From: an uncultured Alphaproteobacteria bacterium
GTDB lineage: Bacteria > Pseudomonadota > Alphaproteobacteria > HIMB59
Assembly: GCA_902527525.1 (NCBI GenBank)
Contig: CABZOW010000007.1
Span: 1 to 45,330 of the forward strand
DNA length: 45,330 nucleotides
Direction: 5' to 3'
Shown here: positions 20,520-29,608 of the stretch, piece by piece
Layout: the number at the start of each line of letters is the position of its first letter
Position numbering within the stretch: position 1 is the stretch's first letter
Position numbers and translations under genes: made by a program
Notes under the pieces: model-generated
Seen by the model: only the letters and a program-made list of their open reading frames with translations
Told to the model about the DNA's origin: nothing
The model's database searches: none

Positions 20520-20642
20520 TAAAATGACTTTAATCAACAGATTTTGTTGTTTCTGTGAAGAATATTTATTTCAAAATATGAAACAAAAATTATTATTAAT
20601 AAACAAGGACGGGTAATATGAAGACGAGAGGAATAAGTTGTA

Positions 20643-21344
20643 ATGAATAAAATGCTCCTCCCTTACGACATTGTTGGGGGGTCCTTCTGGTTAATTTCCG
20701 TTGGCATGATTGGTGCCACTTTATTTTTCTTTTTTGAGCGCAGCAAAGTAAGCTCTAGATTTCATACACCAATGACGATGATAGCTGTAGTGTGCTTGAT
20801 GTCCTCAATACATTATTTCTTTATTAAAAATCTTTGGGTAGTTAGTGGCACTGCTCCAACCCTATTGAGATATATAGACTGGTTTCTTAACTTTCCTATG
20901 CTTGTGCTGATTTTTTATGCAATGCTTATGTCAGTTGTTAAAGTTAAACAAGGTATGTTCTGGAGATTATTAGTTGGAACTCTTGTTTTTGTGGTAGCAG
21001 GTTTTTTAGGTGCAGCAGGTTACATGAGTAAGACATTAGGTTTCATAGTTTGGTTAGCTGGATGGTTGTACATTCTTGGGGAGTTATATGTTGGAGAGGC
21101 GGGAAGAGCAAACGCAAGATGTGGCAATGAAAATATTCAAATGGTCTTCTTCTCCAATAGACTTATTATTACTATTGGATGGGCAATATATCCAATGGGA
21201 TATTTCATAGAGCATTTAGGTGGAGGTATTGACCCAAACAGTGTAAACGTAATTTACAATCTAGCAGACTTTTTAAATAAAATAGTTTTTGGTTTAATAA
21301 TTTATAAAGCAGCAATACAAGACATGAGAGTTAATGGACAATAA
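20643..21344 (+). CDS. Proteorhodopsin-family protein with D-N-I motif; flotillin-associated rhodopsin (FArhodopsin) type
   Basis: 7-TM; RYIDWFLNFPMLVLIFY (D79/N83/I90 aligned to D97/T101/E108 of green proteorhodopsin), H57 (aligned to H75), IGWAIYPMGYF, VIYNLADFLNKIVFGLII with retinal-binding Lys K213 and D209. Confidence 0.95.
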   Translation: MNKMLLPYDIVGGSFWLISVGMIGATLFFFFERSKVSSRFHTPMTMIAVVCLMSSIHYFFIKNLWVVSGTAPTLLRYIDWFLNFPMLVLIFYAMLMSVVKVKQGMFWRLLVGTLVFVVAGFLGAAGYMSKTLGFIVWLAGWLYILGELYVGEAGRANARCGNENIQMVFFSNRLIITIGWAIYPMGYFIEHLGGGIDPNSVNVIYNLADFLNKIVFGLIIYKAAIQDMRVNGQ

Positions 21345-21371
21345 CATCGATTTAGGAGGTGATAAATAGGT

Positions 21372-23360
21372 ATGAACATTACTAGTGGTGCAGATATTAT
21401 TGCAGTAATAATCTTAATAGCGTTAGCAATAGCGATTATAGTTTACTTGCTACATTGGTTGTACAGGCGTTCCTCAAAGGAAATAGCTTTTGTTAGAACT
21501 GGTATGGGAGGCGAACAAGTTGTGATTAGTGGAGGTGCCTTTGTTTTACCTATTATTCACAACATAACTTCAGTTGGAATGAAAACTCTTTGTATAGAGG
21601 TTCAAAGAAATGGAAGTAAATCTTTCATAACAAAAAATAGAATGAGGGCAGAAGTAACGGCAGAATTCTATGTCAGAGTAGCTCCTACAACAGAAGCCGT
21701 CTCAATAGCCGCGCAAACATTAGGAAATAGAACATTAGAGCCTGATCACTTGAAAGAACTCGTTCAAGGTAGATTTGTTGATGGATTGGGTGTAGTAGCA
21801 GCAAAAATGAGCCTTGATGAAATTCAAGAAAATAGATCTGAGTATATTAAAAAAGTTGCTACTCATGTTGAAGAGGCAATCAAACACACTGGTTTGGAGT
21901 TAGAGACTGTATCTTTGACATCTCTCAACCAAGCACCAGTTGGTGTTTTTGATCCATCCAATACATTTGATGCTGAGGGTTTAACTCAAATAACAGAATT
22001 CACTCAATCACGTAAAAAGAAAAGAAATGATATTGAGAAGGATACAGAGGTCAGTATTAGAAATAAAAACCTTCAATCTATTAAACAAACTCTTGAAATT
22101 GAAAAAGAAGAGGAGTTTTCAAAGTATCAACAAAAACGAGAAATAGAGCAACAAAGAGCCATAGAAAATACAGAGACAGTAAAAACAAAAGCAGAGAAAG
22201 ACAAAGAGTCTGAGCTGGCTGAAATATCCTCAGAAAAAGATATTGAGATTGCTAAGATCAGTAAAAAGGACTTTGTTGAGATGGAAAAAAGTTTACAAGA
22301 AACTAAACTTATCCAAGAAATCGAAAAAAGAAGAAAAGAACAAAATGACTTTAGACAACAAACTTCAATTGAAATTAAACAAAAAGATATTGAGACTGAA
22401 AAATCTATTCTTGAATTGGAAAGAGATGTTGAATTTAGTCGTCTAGAAAAACAAAGATCAGTTGACATTAAACTCGCTGAGGAAAAAGCTTCAACAGCAA
22501 AAGAAGAGGCTAGAAAAAGATATGAGTCTGAAGAAGCTTATATTATGGCTGAAGAGCAAATTAAAAATGCCAAAACTGCTCAACAGAAAAATGTTGATGC
22601 GTTCAAAATTGCTGCTGAGCAAGAGACAAGAGTCTTAGATATTGAAAAGGCAAAAAGAATAGAAATTGAAGAAAAGCAAAAACAAATGGAAGTTCTTGAG
22701 AAATCTAAGTCAGTCTTAAAGACAAAAATGGAAGAGGAAAATGCCCGTGCGAAGGCTGTAGAGGCTGAGGAAAAGGTCAACACCATTCGCGATGTTGAAC
22801 AAGCTGAGAAGGCAAAAGCTCTAGGAGTCATAGACGCGAGCAAAAATGCTGAGAGAGAAAAATTGGCATCGATGGCTGCAAAGATTAGATACGAGATTGA
22901 AGCAGCAGGCAAAAAAGCTTTAAACGAAGCTGAAAATGCCAGAAGCGATGCAAGTAGAAGAAGCGCTCTTAGACAAAAACTTGCTGAAAAGATTGAGGGT
23001 ATCATCAGAGAATGGGTTAGACCAATGCAAAATATTGACTCAATCAAAGTTGTTGATGTAAATGGTTTACCTGGTTTTAGTCAGGGGAATGGAGCTGAAG
23101 GAAGTGGCAACGCTGATAATCCATCTGCATCCTCAGGTGGATATTCAAAGAAAGGATCTTTAGCAGATAACGTTGTAAATTCTGCTCTTAGATACAGAGC
23201 GCAACAACCATTCTTAGATAGTCTCTTAAAAGAAATTGGTATGTCACCTGGTGAGGCAAGTAATATAAGAAATATTCTTGGTGATTATGATGATCCTAAG
23301 AAGGATAAGCACATGAGATTTGATGAACAAGCTACAAAAACACCTAGGAAAAAGAAATAG
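21372..23360 (+). CDS. Flotillin / YqiK-like SPFH (band 7) protein with long coiled coil
   Basis: N-terminal TM, SPFH domain (FVRTGMGGEQVVISGGAFVLPIIHNITSVGMKTLCIEVQR), ~330 aa E/K/A-rich coiled coil; near-perfect SD TAGGAGGTGA upstream. Confidence 0.93.
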   Translation: MNITSGADIIAVIILIALAIAIIVYLLHWLYRRSSKEIAFVRTGMGGEQVVISGGAFVLPIIHNITSVGMKTLCIEVQRNGSKSFITKNRMRAEVTAEFYVRVAPTTEAVSIAAQTLGNRTLEPDHLKELVQGRFVDGLGVVAAKMSLDEIQENRSEYIKKVATHVEEAIKHTGLELETVSLTSLNQAPVGVFDPSNTFDAEGLTQITEFTQSRKKKRNDIEKDTEVSIRNKNLQSIKQTLEIEKEEEFSKYQQKREIEQQRAIENTETVKTKAEKDKESELAEISSEKDIEIAKISKKDFVEMEKSLQETKLIQEIEKRRKEQNDFRQQTSIEIKQKDIETEKSILELERDVEFSRLEKQRSVDIKLAEEKASTAKEEARKRYESEEAYIMAEEQIKNAKTAQQKNVDAFKIAAEQETRVLDIEKAKRIEIEEKQKQMEVLEKSKSVLKTKMEEENARAKAVEAEEKVNTIRDVEQAEKAKALGVIDASKNAEREKLASMAAKIRYEIEAAGKKALNEAENARSDASRRSALRQKLAEKIEGIIREWVRPMQNIDSIKVVDVNGLPGFSQGNGAEGSGNADNPSASSGGYSKKGSLADNVVNSALRYRAQQPFLDSLLKEIGMSPGEASNIRNILGDYDDPKKDKHMRFDEQATKTPRKKK

Positions 23361-23369
23361 GTATAATTC

Positions 23370-23759
23370 ATGAGTATAGATTTAAATTCTTGGGCAAAAA
23401 AATACAAAGAGCTGACTGAAAAAGATGAAACTATAAAAGCTATGGCAAAATATTACACTTGTTCATTCCTCTTCGACATGGGCAGTGTAAAAGTGATTAT
23501 CGAGATGCACGACGGAAAGGTAAAAAATATTAATACTAATCCAGGAGGTTTAGACCCTTATGACTTTGCGCTGAGGGCATCAGAGCAAACATGGAGGGAG
23601 TTTGCAAAGCCAGTTCCAAAACCTATGTTTCATGGTATCTACGCAGCTTCATTTAGAGAAGACCTTAAAATTGAGGGAAATCATTTAGTCTTAATGCAAA
23701 ACCTTAGAAACTTTACTGTTCAATTTGAATTGTTAAGACAGTCAGGAGTTCCAGTATGA
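23370..23759 (+). CDS. SCP2-like (sterol carrier protein-type) small protein
   Basis: 129 aa; pattern FALRASEQTWREFAKPVPKPMFHGIYAASFREDLKIEGNHLVLMQNL resembles SCP2 lipid-binding domains; family call by eye. Confidence 0.6.
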   Translation: MSIDLNSWAKKYKELTEKDETIKAMAKYYTCSFLFDMGSVKVIIEMHDGKVKNINTNPGGLDPYDFALRASEQTWREFAKPVPKPMFHGIYAASFREDLKIEGNHLVLMQNLRNFTVQFELLRQSGVPV

Positions 23760-23784
23760 TTAAAAAAATTGAAAGGAAAAATTT

Positions 23785-24648
23785 ATGGCAGTAAAACATC
23801 ATGACCCAATAGGTAGATACGTCACCATCGAGGTAGATGGACAACAATACAAAGTCTTTTATCTTTCAAATGGAAAAGGTATTCCATTGGTATGTCAGCA
23901 TACTGCTGGGTGCCACAATCATCAATGGAGAGGATTGCTTGAGGATGAAGAAATAACTCAAAATTACCAAGTTATTGCATACGACCTTCCAAGACATGGT
24001 AAATCTGATCCACCTCATAATACAGAATGGTGGAAAGAGGAATACAAATTAACAGCAGAGCATTATTGCAATTTTATTGTGGAACTTTGCAAGGCCTTAG
24101 ACCTTGAAAACCCTATATTTATGGGCTCTTCTTTTGGAGGAAATGTGGCTCTTCAACTAGCTTTGAAATATCCAAATAAGTTTAAAGCTGTAATTCCTGT
24201 CGAGGCTGCTCATTACTCCCCAGGTTTTTATATTGATTGGTGGAGGCATCCTCATGCCAATGCAGCTCAAGTGTGTGGCAGTGGAGTTTGGGATTTAATG
24301 GCACCTCAATCACCAGATATGGACAGGTGGTTAACTTGGCATTATTACACTCAAGGATCAGAGGCTTTTAAAGGAGATCTTCATTTTTACTCAGTTGATC
24401 ACGATTTAAGAGATGAACTACAAAATATAGATGGTCACAAGTGTCCAGTAATCATGTTGACTGGAACCTATGATTATCTTACCCCTCCTGAAGCAACAGA
24501 AGATACTGCCAGACAAATTAAGGGAGGAGTTTATATTGAAATGAGAGATATTGGTCATTTTCCAATGAGTGAAAACCATGAAGTCTTTAGAGTATATTTA
24601 TTAGAGGCACTCAAAATTATCAAGGAAAAGACTGATTACAACTCTTAA
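23785..24648 (+). CDS. Alpha/beta hydrolase
   Basis: YDLPRHGKSDPP, nucleophile elbow MGSSFGGNVALQLALKYP, HFPMSENHEVF. Confidence 0.93.
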   Translation: MAVKHHDPIGRYVTIEVDGQQYKVFYLSNGKGIPLVCQHTAGCHNHQWRGLLEDEEITQNYQVIAYDLPRHGKSDPPHNTEWWKEEYKLTAEHYCNFIVELCKALDLENPIFMGSSFGGNVALQLALKYPNKFKAVIPVEAAHYSPGFYIDWWRHPHANAAQVCGSGVWDLMAPQSPDMDRWLTWHYYTQGSEAFKGDLHFYSVDHDLRDELQNIDGHKCPVIMLTGTYDYLTPPEATEDTARQIKGGVYIEMRDIGHFPMSENHEVFRVYLLEALKIIKEKTDYNS

Positions 24649-24662
24649 TTCAATAACGAGTT

Positions 24663-26717
24663 ATGGTCGCTAATCTTTATTGGTTTTTTTTCTTTCTCGT
24701 TCTTTATATAAGTTTTTGTCTTTTTTGGGGAGCCAGAACTCTAAGAAAAAATAAAACTCCTGAAGCTTATTATTTAGCAGACAGAAGCGTATCTCCTTGG
24801 GTATTCTTTTTCTCAGCAACTGTGACTACATTTGCAGGGATAACTATCATATCTTTCCCATCCCTAATTTATGCAGATGGGTACTCTTTTCTTGCTACCG
24901 CTGCAATTGTAATAACAATACCTCTTGGAAGTATATTGTTTTTTAAAAGGCAGTGGATGTTAAGCAGAAAATTTAATCTTATCACCCCTGGAGAAATGTA
25001 TTACAAATATTATCAAAGCAATACTCTAAGAATTGTAGTCTTAATAATCGGATTATTTTTCGCTGTTCCTTTTCTGGGAATAATTATTGGATCCACAGGC
25101 AATGTTGTTGAGTTTATTAGCGGTGGAGAAATATCTAGAGACTCTGCCATGTGGGCGCTGACTGCTGTTGTCTTATTTTATATAGTATCTGGTGGGTTTA
25201 AACCCATGGTAAGTGTGAGCGTTGTTCAATCTTGGTTATTTTTTGTTTTCTTCTTAGCGCTGGGTGTTGGTGTATTTAATTATCTAGGAGGTTTAAGTTT
25301 TTTTGAAGAACTATCTATGGCGAATAGCTTTATTTCATTTGGAGCTTGGGGAAATACTGGAGGTTACGGAGGAGGTGATATTTCAGGATATTTCAACGTC
25401 CCTGGTGTGATTCAGTGGGTTGCAGGTATTGGAAAAAACAACCCATTGGGAGGACCGTGGACAGCAGTTATGATTTTGTCCTTTACTCTCTCCTATATGG
25501 GTATTGTGCTTTCTCCCACCTTTTCTATGTGGAGTTATTCAGTAAAATCTCCTAGGTCATTTTACTTTTATCAAGTTTGGGGGTCAGGTGCTGTAGTTGG
25601 AATATTTTTATTTATATTCGCTCCTTTATTAGGAGTAGGGGCTCATCTTCTTGGAGCTAACAGTATTGTTAATTCAAATGGTTTTGCGATAAACCAAATA
25701 TTTCCAGAGCTAAGTTTACAAAATATATCATCTTTGATTTATGTGTTTATTGAGAGCTTTAGTGATCTTTCACCAATCATAGTTGGATTTTTAGCAATAG
25801 CTATAATCGCTGCTCTTCAATCCACATTATCTGCTTTTTTAATGACTTCTGGTAGCATGGTAGCAAGAGATCTTTACAGACCGTACATTGATAACAACCC
25901 CTCATGGAAAAGAGAATTATTAGTTGCTAGGTTAGCGATGTTATTATTAAGTTTAGCTTCACTGTACCTTGCAACTTTTTTTGAAACTTCTCTTGTATTA
26001 TTAGGTGGATTAGCAATTGCCTTTGGTTTTCAATTGTTTCCTGTTCTACTTGGAATGCTTTGGTTCAAATGGATTACCAGAGGTGGAGCAATACTTGGAC
26101 TCATCACTGGATTAGGATTTGTAACATTAGCTGAAACTTTTGGTCATAAACTGACAGGTAATTCTCTTCCGTGGGGTCGATGGCCACTCACGATTTATTC
26201 TGGCTTGTGGGGTTTATTTTTTAATGTGATTGTATGCTTCTTATCTTCAATATTTTCAAGCAACGATACAGATAAAGACCACCGAGAGTCATTTCACAGT
26301 TTTTTAAATCAGCATATGGGCATTCACCCATCACGAAAAAAAATAAAATCTCTCGCTTATGTTTTCTTTTTAATTTGGGCATTCTTTTCTATTGGCCCAG
26401 GTTTGATTTTTGGAAATTTAATATTTGGCAACGCTGATCAAAGTTATGATAATTGGGTGATGGGGGTCCCTTCACTGTGGGCCTACCAAATAATTTGGTG
26501 GGTAGCAGGTATATTTTTAATTTGGTTTTTAGCGAATAAAATGGACTTATCGACTTTGCCGAAGAAACCGATACTAAATGGTGATGAATTTTTGGCACCT
26601 GACGATGTAGAGGAACAAGGAAACTATATTGACAGAATGGGAGGTGGATATGGTTGGCCACTTATTTTAATCGGTATGGCTGTGGCAACTGTAATACTTT
26701 CCGTTTATGCATTATGA
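24663..26717 (+). CDS. Sodium:solute symporter (SSS) family protein
   Basis: 684 aa, ~13 TMs; EAYYLADRSVSPWVFFFSATVTTFAG, LAIAIIAALQSTLSAFLMTSGSMVARDLYR. Confidence 0.9.
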   Translation: MVANLYWFFFFLVLYISFCLFWGARTLRKNKTPEAYYLADRSVSPWVFFFSATVTTFAGITIISFPSLIYADGYSFLATAAIVITIPLGSILFFKRQWMLSRKFNLITPGEMYYKYYQSNTLRIVVLIIGLFFAVPFLGIIIGSTGNVVEFISGGEISRDSAMWALTAVVLFYIVSGGFKPMVSVSVVQSWLFFVFFLALGVGVFNYLGGLSFFEELSMANSFISFGAWGNTGGYGGGDISGYFNVPGVIQWVAGIGKNNPLGGPWTAVMILSFTLSYMGIVLSPTFSMWSYSVKSPRSFYFYQVWGSGAVVGIFLFIFAPLLGVGAHLLGANSIVNSNGFAINQIFPELSLQNISSLIYVFIESFSDLSPIIVGFLAIAIIAALQSTLSAFLMTSGSMVARDLYRPYIDNNPSWKRELLVARLAMLLLSLASLYLATFFETSLVLLGGLAIAFGFQLFPVLLGMLWFKWITRGGAILGLITGLGFVTLAETFGHKLTGNSLPWGRWPLTIYSGLWGLFFNVIVCFLSSIFSSNDTDKDHRESFHSFLNQHMGIHPSRKKIKSLAYVFFLIWAFFSIGPGLIFGNLIFGNADQSYDNWVMGVPSLWAYQIIWWVAGIFLIWFLANKMDLSTLPKKPILNGDEFLAPDDVEEQGNYIDRMGGGYGWPLILIGMAVATVILSVYAL

Positions 26718-26746
26718 TGCTAAAGTGTATAAAATTGAGGAGGAAT

Positions 26747-26818
26747 ATGAATTTTTCGTATTGTGTTTCATTATTTGGAACAAAAAACTGTGTGAAAGGT
26801 GAAGAATATCTAAAATAG
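26747..26818 (+). CDS. Putative small ORF/leader peptide MNFSYCVSLFGTKNCVKGEEYLK (23 aa)
   Basis: ATG preceded by GAGGAGGAAT (strong SD); stop TAG lies 4 nt before the ATG of the next gene; below ORF-track cutoff. Confidence 0.35.
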   Translation: MNFSYCVSLFGTKNCVKGEEYLK

Positions 26819-26822
26819 AGTT

Positions 26823-27251
26823 ATGTCTGATTACAGCTACAAGAACCCCTCAAACGTCCAATTAAATAAAGGGCATAAGCACACTGACGATTTCATTACA
26901 AAGAAATATATTTTGAAAATGTTGAGAGATCCTCAAAAATTAAAATCTTTAATTGAAGAGCACAGAGCAACCCCAATAGGAAGGGCTGCAACTCGAGATC
27001 ACGGTATCATTCAGCATAGCCAAGATCTTCAGACACTTTTAGATAAGTTAAGAAGGGGTAGTAAAGAAAATGGCTTTGTAACAGTTTGTTTAAGAAGACA
27101 TGAAGATTATAGGGTTGGTATAACAACAGGCGTAAGAGGTGAGCCAGTTGAAATTACTGAAGACTCTTACTCATCAGAAGAAGCATGTGAACATGCAATT
27201 TTTTTAAAAAGAATTAATAGATTACTTGAGGAGTATAGCGGGGAAGAATAA
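26823..27251 (+). CDS. N,N-dimethylformamidase small (alpha) subunit-like protein
   Basis: 142 aa basic protein immediately upstream of and overlapping the DMFase-like large subunit (ATG at 27251). Confidence 0.7.
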   Translation: MSDYSYKNPSNVQLNKGHKHTDDFITKKYILKMLRDPQKLKSLIEEHRATPIGRAATRDHGIIQHSQDLQTLLDKLRRGSKENGFVTVCLRRHEDYRVGITTGVRGEPVEITEDSYSSEEACEHAIFLKRINRLLEEYSGEE

Positions 27252-29605
27252 TGTTAAAAATTACAGGATATAGCGACAAGTACTCAGCTCACCCTGGTGA
27301 GGAGGTAAAATTTTATATTAATGCTGAATACAATGATAGTTATGAAGTTCAATTAGTCCGCCTCATACATGGTGATACAAATCCAGAAGGCCCAGGATAT
27401 AAAGAAGCTGAAATTGACGCTACTTGTAACGGAACTTATCAAGGTAAAAACCAGAGAATACATGGTGGATCATATATCATAATGCCTCAACACGATAATT
27501 TAAATTTAGAGAGCTTTACGATGCAGGCTTACATTTTCCCAACTACTCCAGACAAAGGTAGACAAGGAATTTTCACTAAATTTAATGAGGAAGAAAAAAA
27601 AGGTTATGGTCTTTTCGTTAATGATGAAGGTTGTTTGTCTGTAGAAATTGGTGATGGGTCTCAGGTTGTTACTGTCTCTTCAGAAAAAAAGCTTTTGAGA
27701 AAGGTTTGGTATCTAGTCATCGCAACATTTGATGCTCAATCAAGAAGGTTAACTCTTCACCAAGAACCGAGAGTTACATCTACTAATGGTGGTTTGGGCA
27801 TGGCTATTTTGAATCCAATCGAAGAAACTTCAGCAATTATCGAAACTACTAGCTCAGTTTTACCTGCTGCTAATGATGCTCCTCTTCTACTTGCTGCCAC
27901 AACTCTCAACAATAGATCAGGTCGACATATTTCTGGCGGACATTTTAAAGAAGTAACTTCTCCAATTGAACTACCTGAGCAAACAAAGACTTTTAACGGC
28001 AAGATAGATAGACCTAGATTGTCTAATATTGCCTTATCGAAAGCTGAAATAGAAACACTTGCTTCAAGTTATGATGAGTGTAATACGACTGTCAGGTCAA
28101 CAGTTGTCGGGGCTTGGGATTTTCACGCAAATATTGGTAAAAGTATTGCCTCAACAAAGATCGTTGATACATCGCCAAATAACCATCATGGATTTATAAT
28201 TAATATGCCAAACAGAGGTATGACTGGACATAACTGGACAGCAGATGAAATGGTTTTCCATCATAAACCTGAAGAGTATGGCGCAATTCATTTTCACGAT
28301 GATGATATAGACGATGCGAGATGGGATGTAGATTTTACTCTAAAAGTACCTGAAGGATTAAAAAGTGGTGTATATGCTGCAAGACTAAGAGTAGATGGAA
28401 GAGAGGAATCAGAAAATGAAGACTATATCCCTTTTTGTGTTAAACCTCCCAAAGGAACAGCAACTGCAAAAACTTTATTCCTACTGCCTACCAATAGTTA
28501 CATGGCATACTCCAACGATAATCTTGGAACCAACTCTGTAGTAGCACAATTACTAGCAGGTAAAGTTCCTGTACTTGAGCCTGCAGATTTATATTTAAAT
28601 GAACACAGAGAATACGGACTATCAACCTATTCACTTCACTCAGATGGACACGGAGTATCTATATCATCGAGGCTTAGACCAATCCTTAATATGAGACCTA
28701 AATACAGACATTGGCTTTCTCCCTCTTTATGGCAACTTAATGCTGACTTACATCTTACTGATTGGCTTGAAGAAAAAGGTTTCGATTTCGATGTTCTCAC
28801 AGATGAAGATTTGGAACACGAGGGCATAAACTTGTTAAATCGATATAAAGTTGTAATGACAGGAAGTCACCCAGAGTATTCATCTGAAAAATATATGGAT
28901 GCATTAGAATCCTATCAAATGCAAGGCGGTAGATGTTTCTATTTAGGTTCTGATGGATTTTATTGGATTAGTGAATATCATCCTGACAACCCTAATATCA
29001 CAGAAGTTCGAAAAGGTGAAGCTGGCACAAGAGCATGGACTTCTAACCCAGGCGAATATAACAATGCTTTTGATGGTAAATATGGTGGTATGTGGAGAGC
29101 TCGAGGAAGAATACCTTCAAAAGTTTGTGGGTTGACTTTTACATCTTATGGATTTGATGTTTCCTCATATTACAAAAGAGAGGAAGATAGTTTTAAGCCA
29201 GAATGCTCATGGATTTTTGAAGGGATAGGAGCGGATGAGGTGATTGGTGATTTTGGTTTAGTTGGCGGAGGAGCTGCCGGTTTGGAGTTAGACAGGTACG
29301 ACTTAGAGTTTGGAACTCCACATAATGCTTATTATTTGGCTCGTTCACAAGACCACTCTAATATGATGTTGCAAGTAAATGAGGAAATACACTTTGCTGT
29401 TCGGGGTTACTATGGCGGTGGTCATGAAAATCCAATGGTCAGAGCTGATATGATTTACTATAAAACACCCAATAATGGGGCAATGTTTGCGCCAGGGTCT
29501 TTGGCTTGGTGCGGAAGTCTTTCACATAATAATTATAATAATAATGTCTCTAGAATTATGGAAAATACTCTCAAAGGTTTTTTAAAGGACGGACCTTTAC
29601 CTTAA
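27251..29605 (+). CDS. N,N-dimethylformamidase large (beta) subunit-like protein
   Basis: 784 aa; LamG-like N-terminal section (SFTMQAYIFPTTPDKGRQGIFTKF); C-terminal FLLPTNSYMAYSNDN, REYGLSTYSLHSDGHGV, VVMTGSHPEYSSEKYMDALE, typical of DMFase large subunits. Confidence 0.85.
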   Translation: MLKITGYSDKYSAHPGEEVKFYINAEYNDSYEVQLVRLIHGDTNPEGPGYKEAEIDATCNGTYQGKNQRIHGGSYIIMPQHDNLNLESFTMQAYIFPTTPDKGRQGIFTKFNEEEKKGYGLFVNDEGCLSVEIGDGSQVVTVSSEKKLLRKVWYLVIATFDAQSRRLTLHQEPRVTSTNGGLGMAILNPIEETSAIIETTSSVLPAANDAPLLLAATTLNNRSGRHISGGHFKEVTSPIELPEQTKTFNGKIDRPRLSNIALSKAEIETLASSYDECNTTVRSTVVGAWDFHANIGKSIASTKIVDTSPNNHHGFIINMPNRGMTGHNWTADEMVFHHKPEEYGAIHFHDDDIDDARWDVDFTLKVPEGLKSGVYAARLRVDGREESENEDYIPFCVKPPKGTATAKTLFLLPTNSYMAYSNDNLGTNSVVAQLLAGKVPVLEPADLYLNEHREYGLSTYSLHSDGHGVSISSRLRPILNMRPKYRHWLSPSLWQLNADLHLTDWLEEKGFDFDVLTDEDLEHEGINLLNRYKVVMTGSHPEYSSEKYMDALESYQMQGGRCFYLGSDGFYWISEYHPDNPNITEVRKGEAGTRAWTSNPGEYNNAFDGKYGGMWRARGRIPSKVCGLTFTSYGFDVSSYYKREEDSFKPECSWIFEGIGADEVIGDFGLVGGGAAGLELDRYDLEFGTPHNAYYLARSQDHSNMMLQVNEEIHFAVRGYYGGGHENPMVRADMIYYKTPNNGAMFAPGSLAWCGSLSHNNYNNNVSRIMENTLKGFLKDGPLP

Positions 29606-29608
29606 ACT

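Noticed and set aside
20520-20617. Possible terminator between the RbsC-like permease and the rhodopsin (CAACA...TGTTG)
   Set aside because: Only a 5-bp AT-rich stem without a clear T tract; insufficient to call.
22127-23047. Antisense ORFs (113 aa and 155 aa, minus strand) inside the flotillin coiled coil
   Set aside because: Ser/Phe/Leu-rich products are the expected antisense shadow of E/K/A-rich coiled-coil codons; no start context or family similarity.
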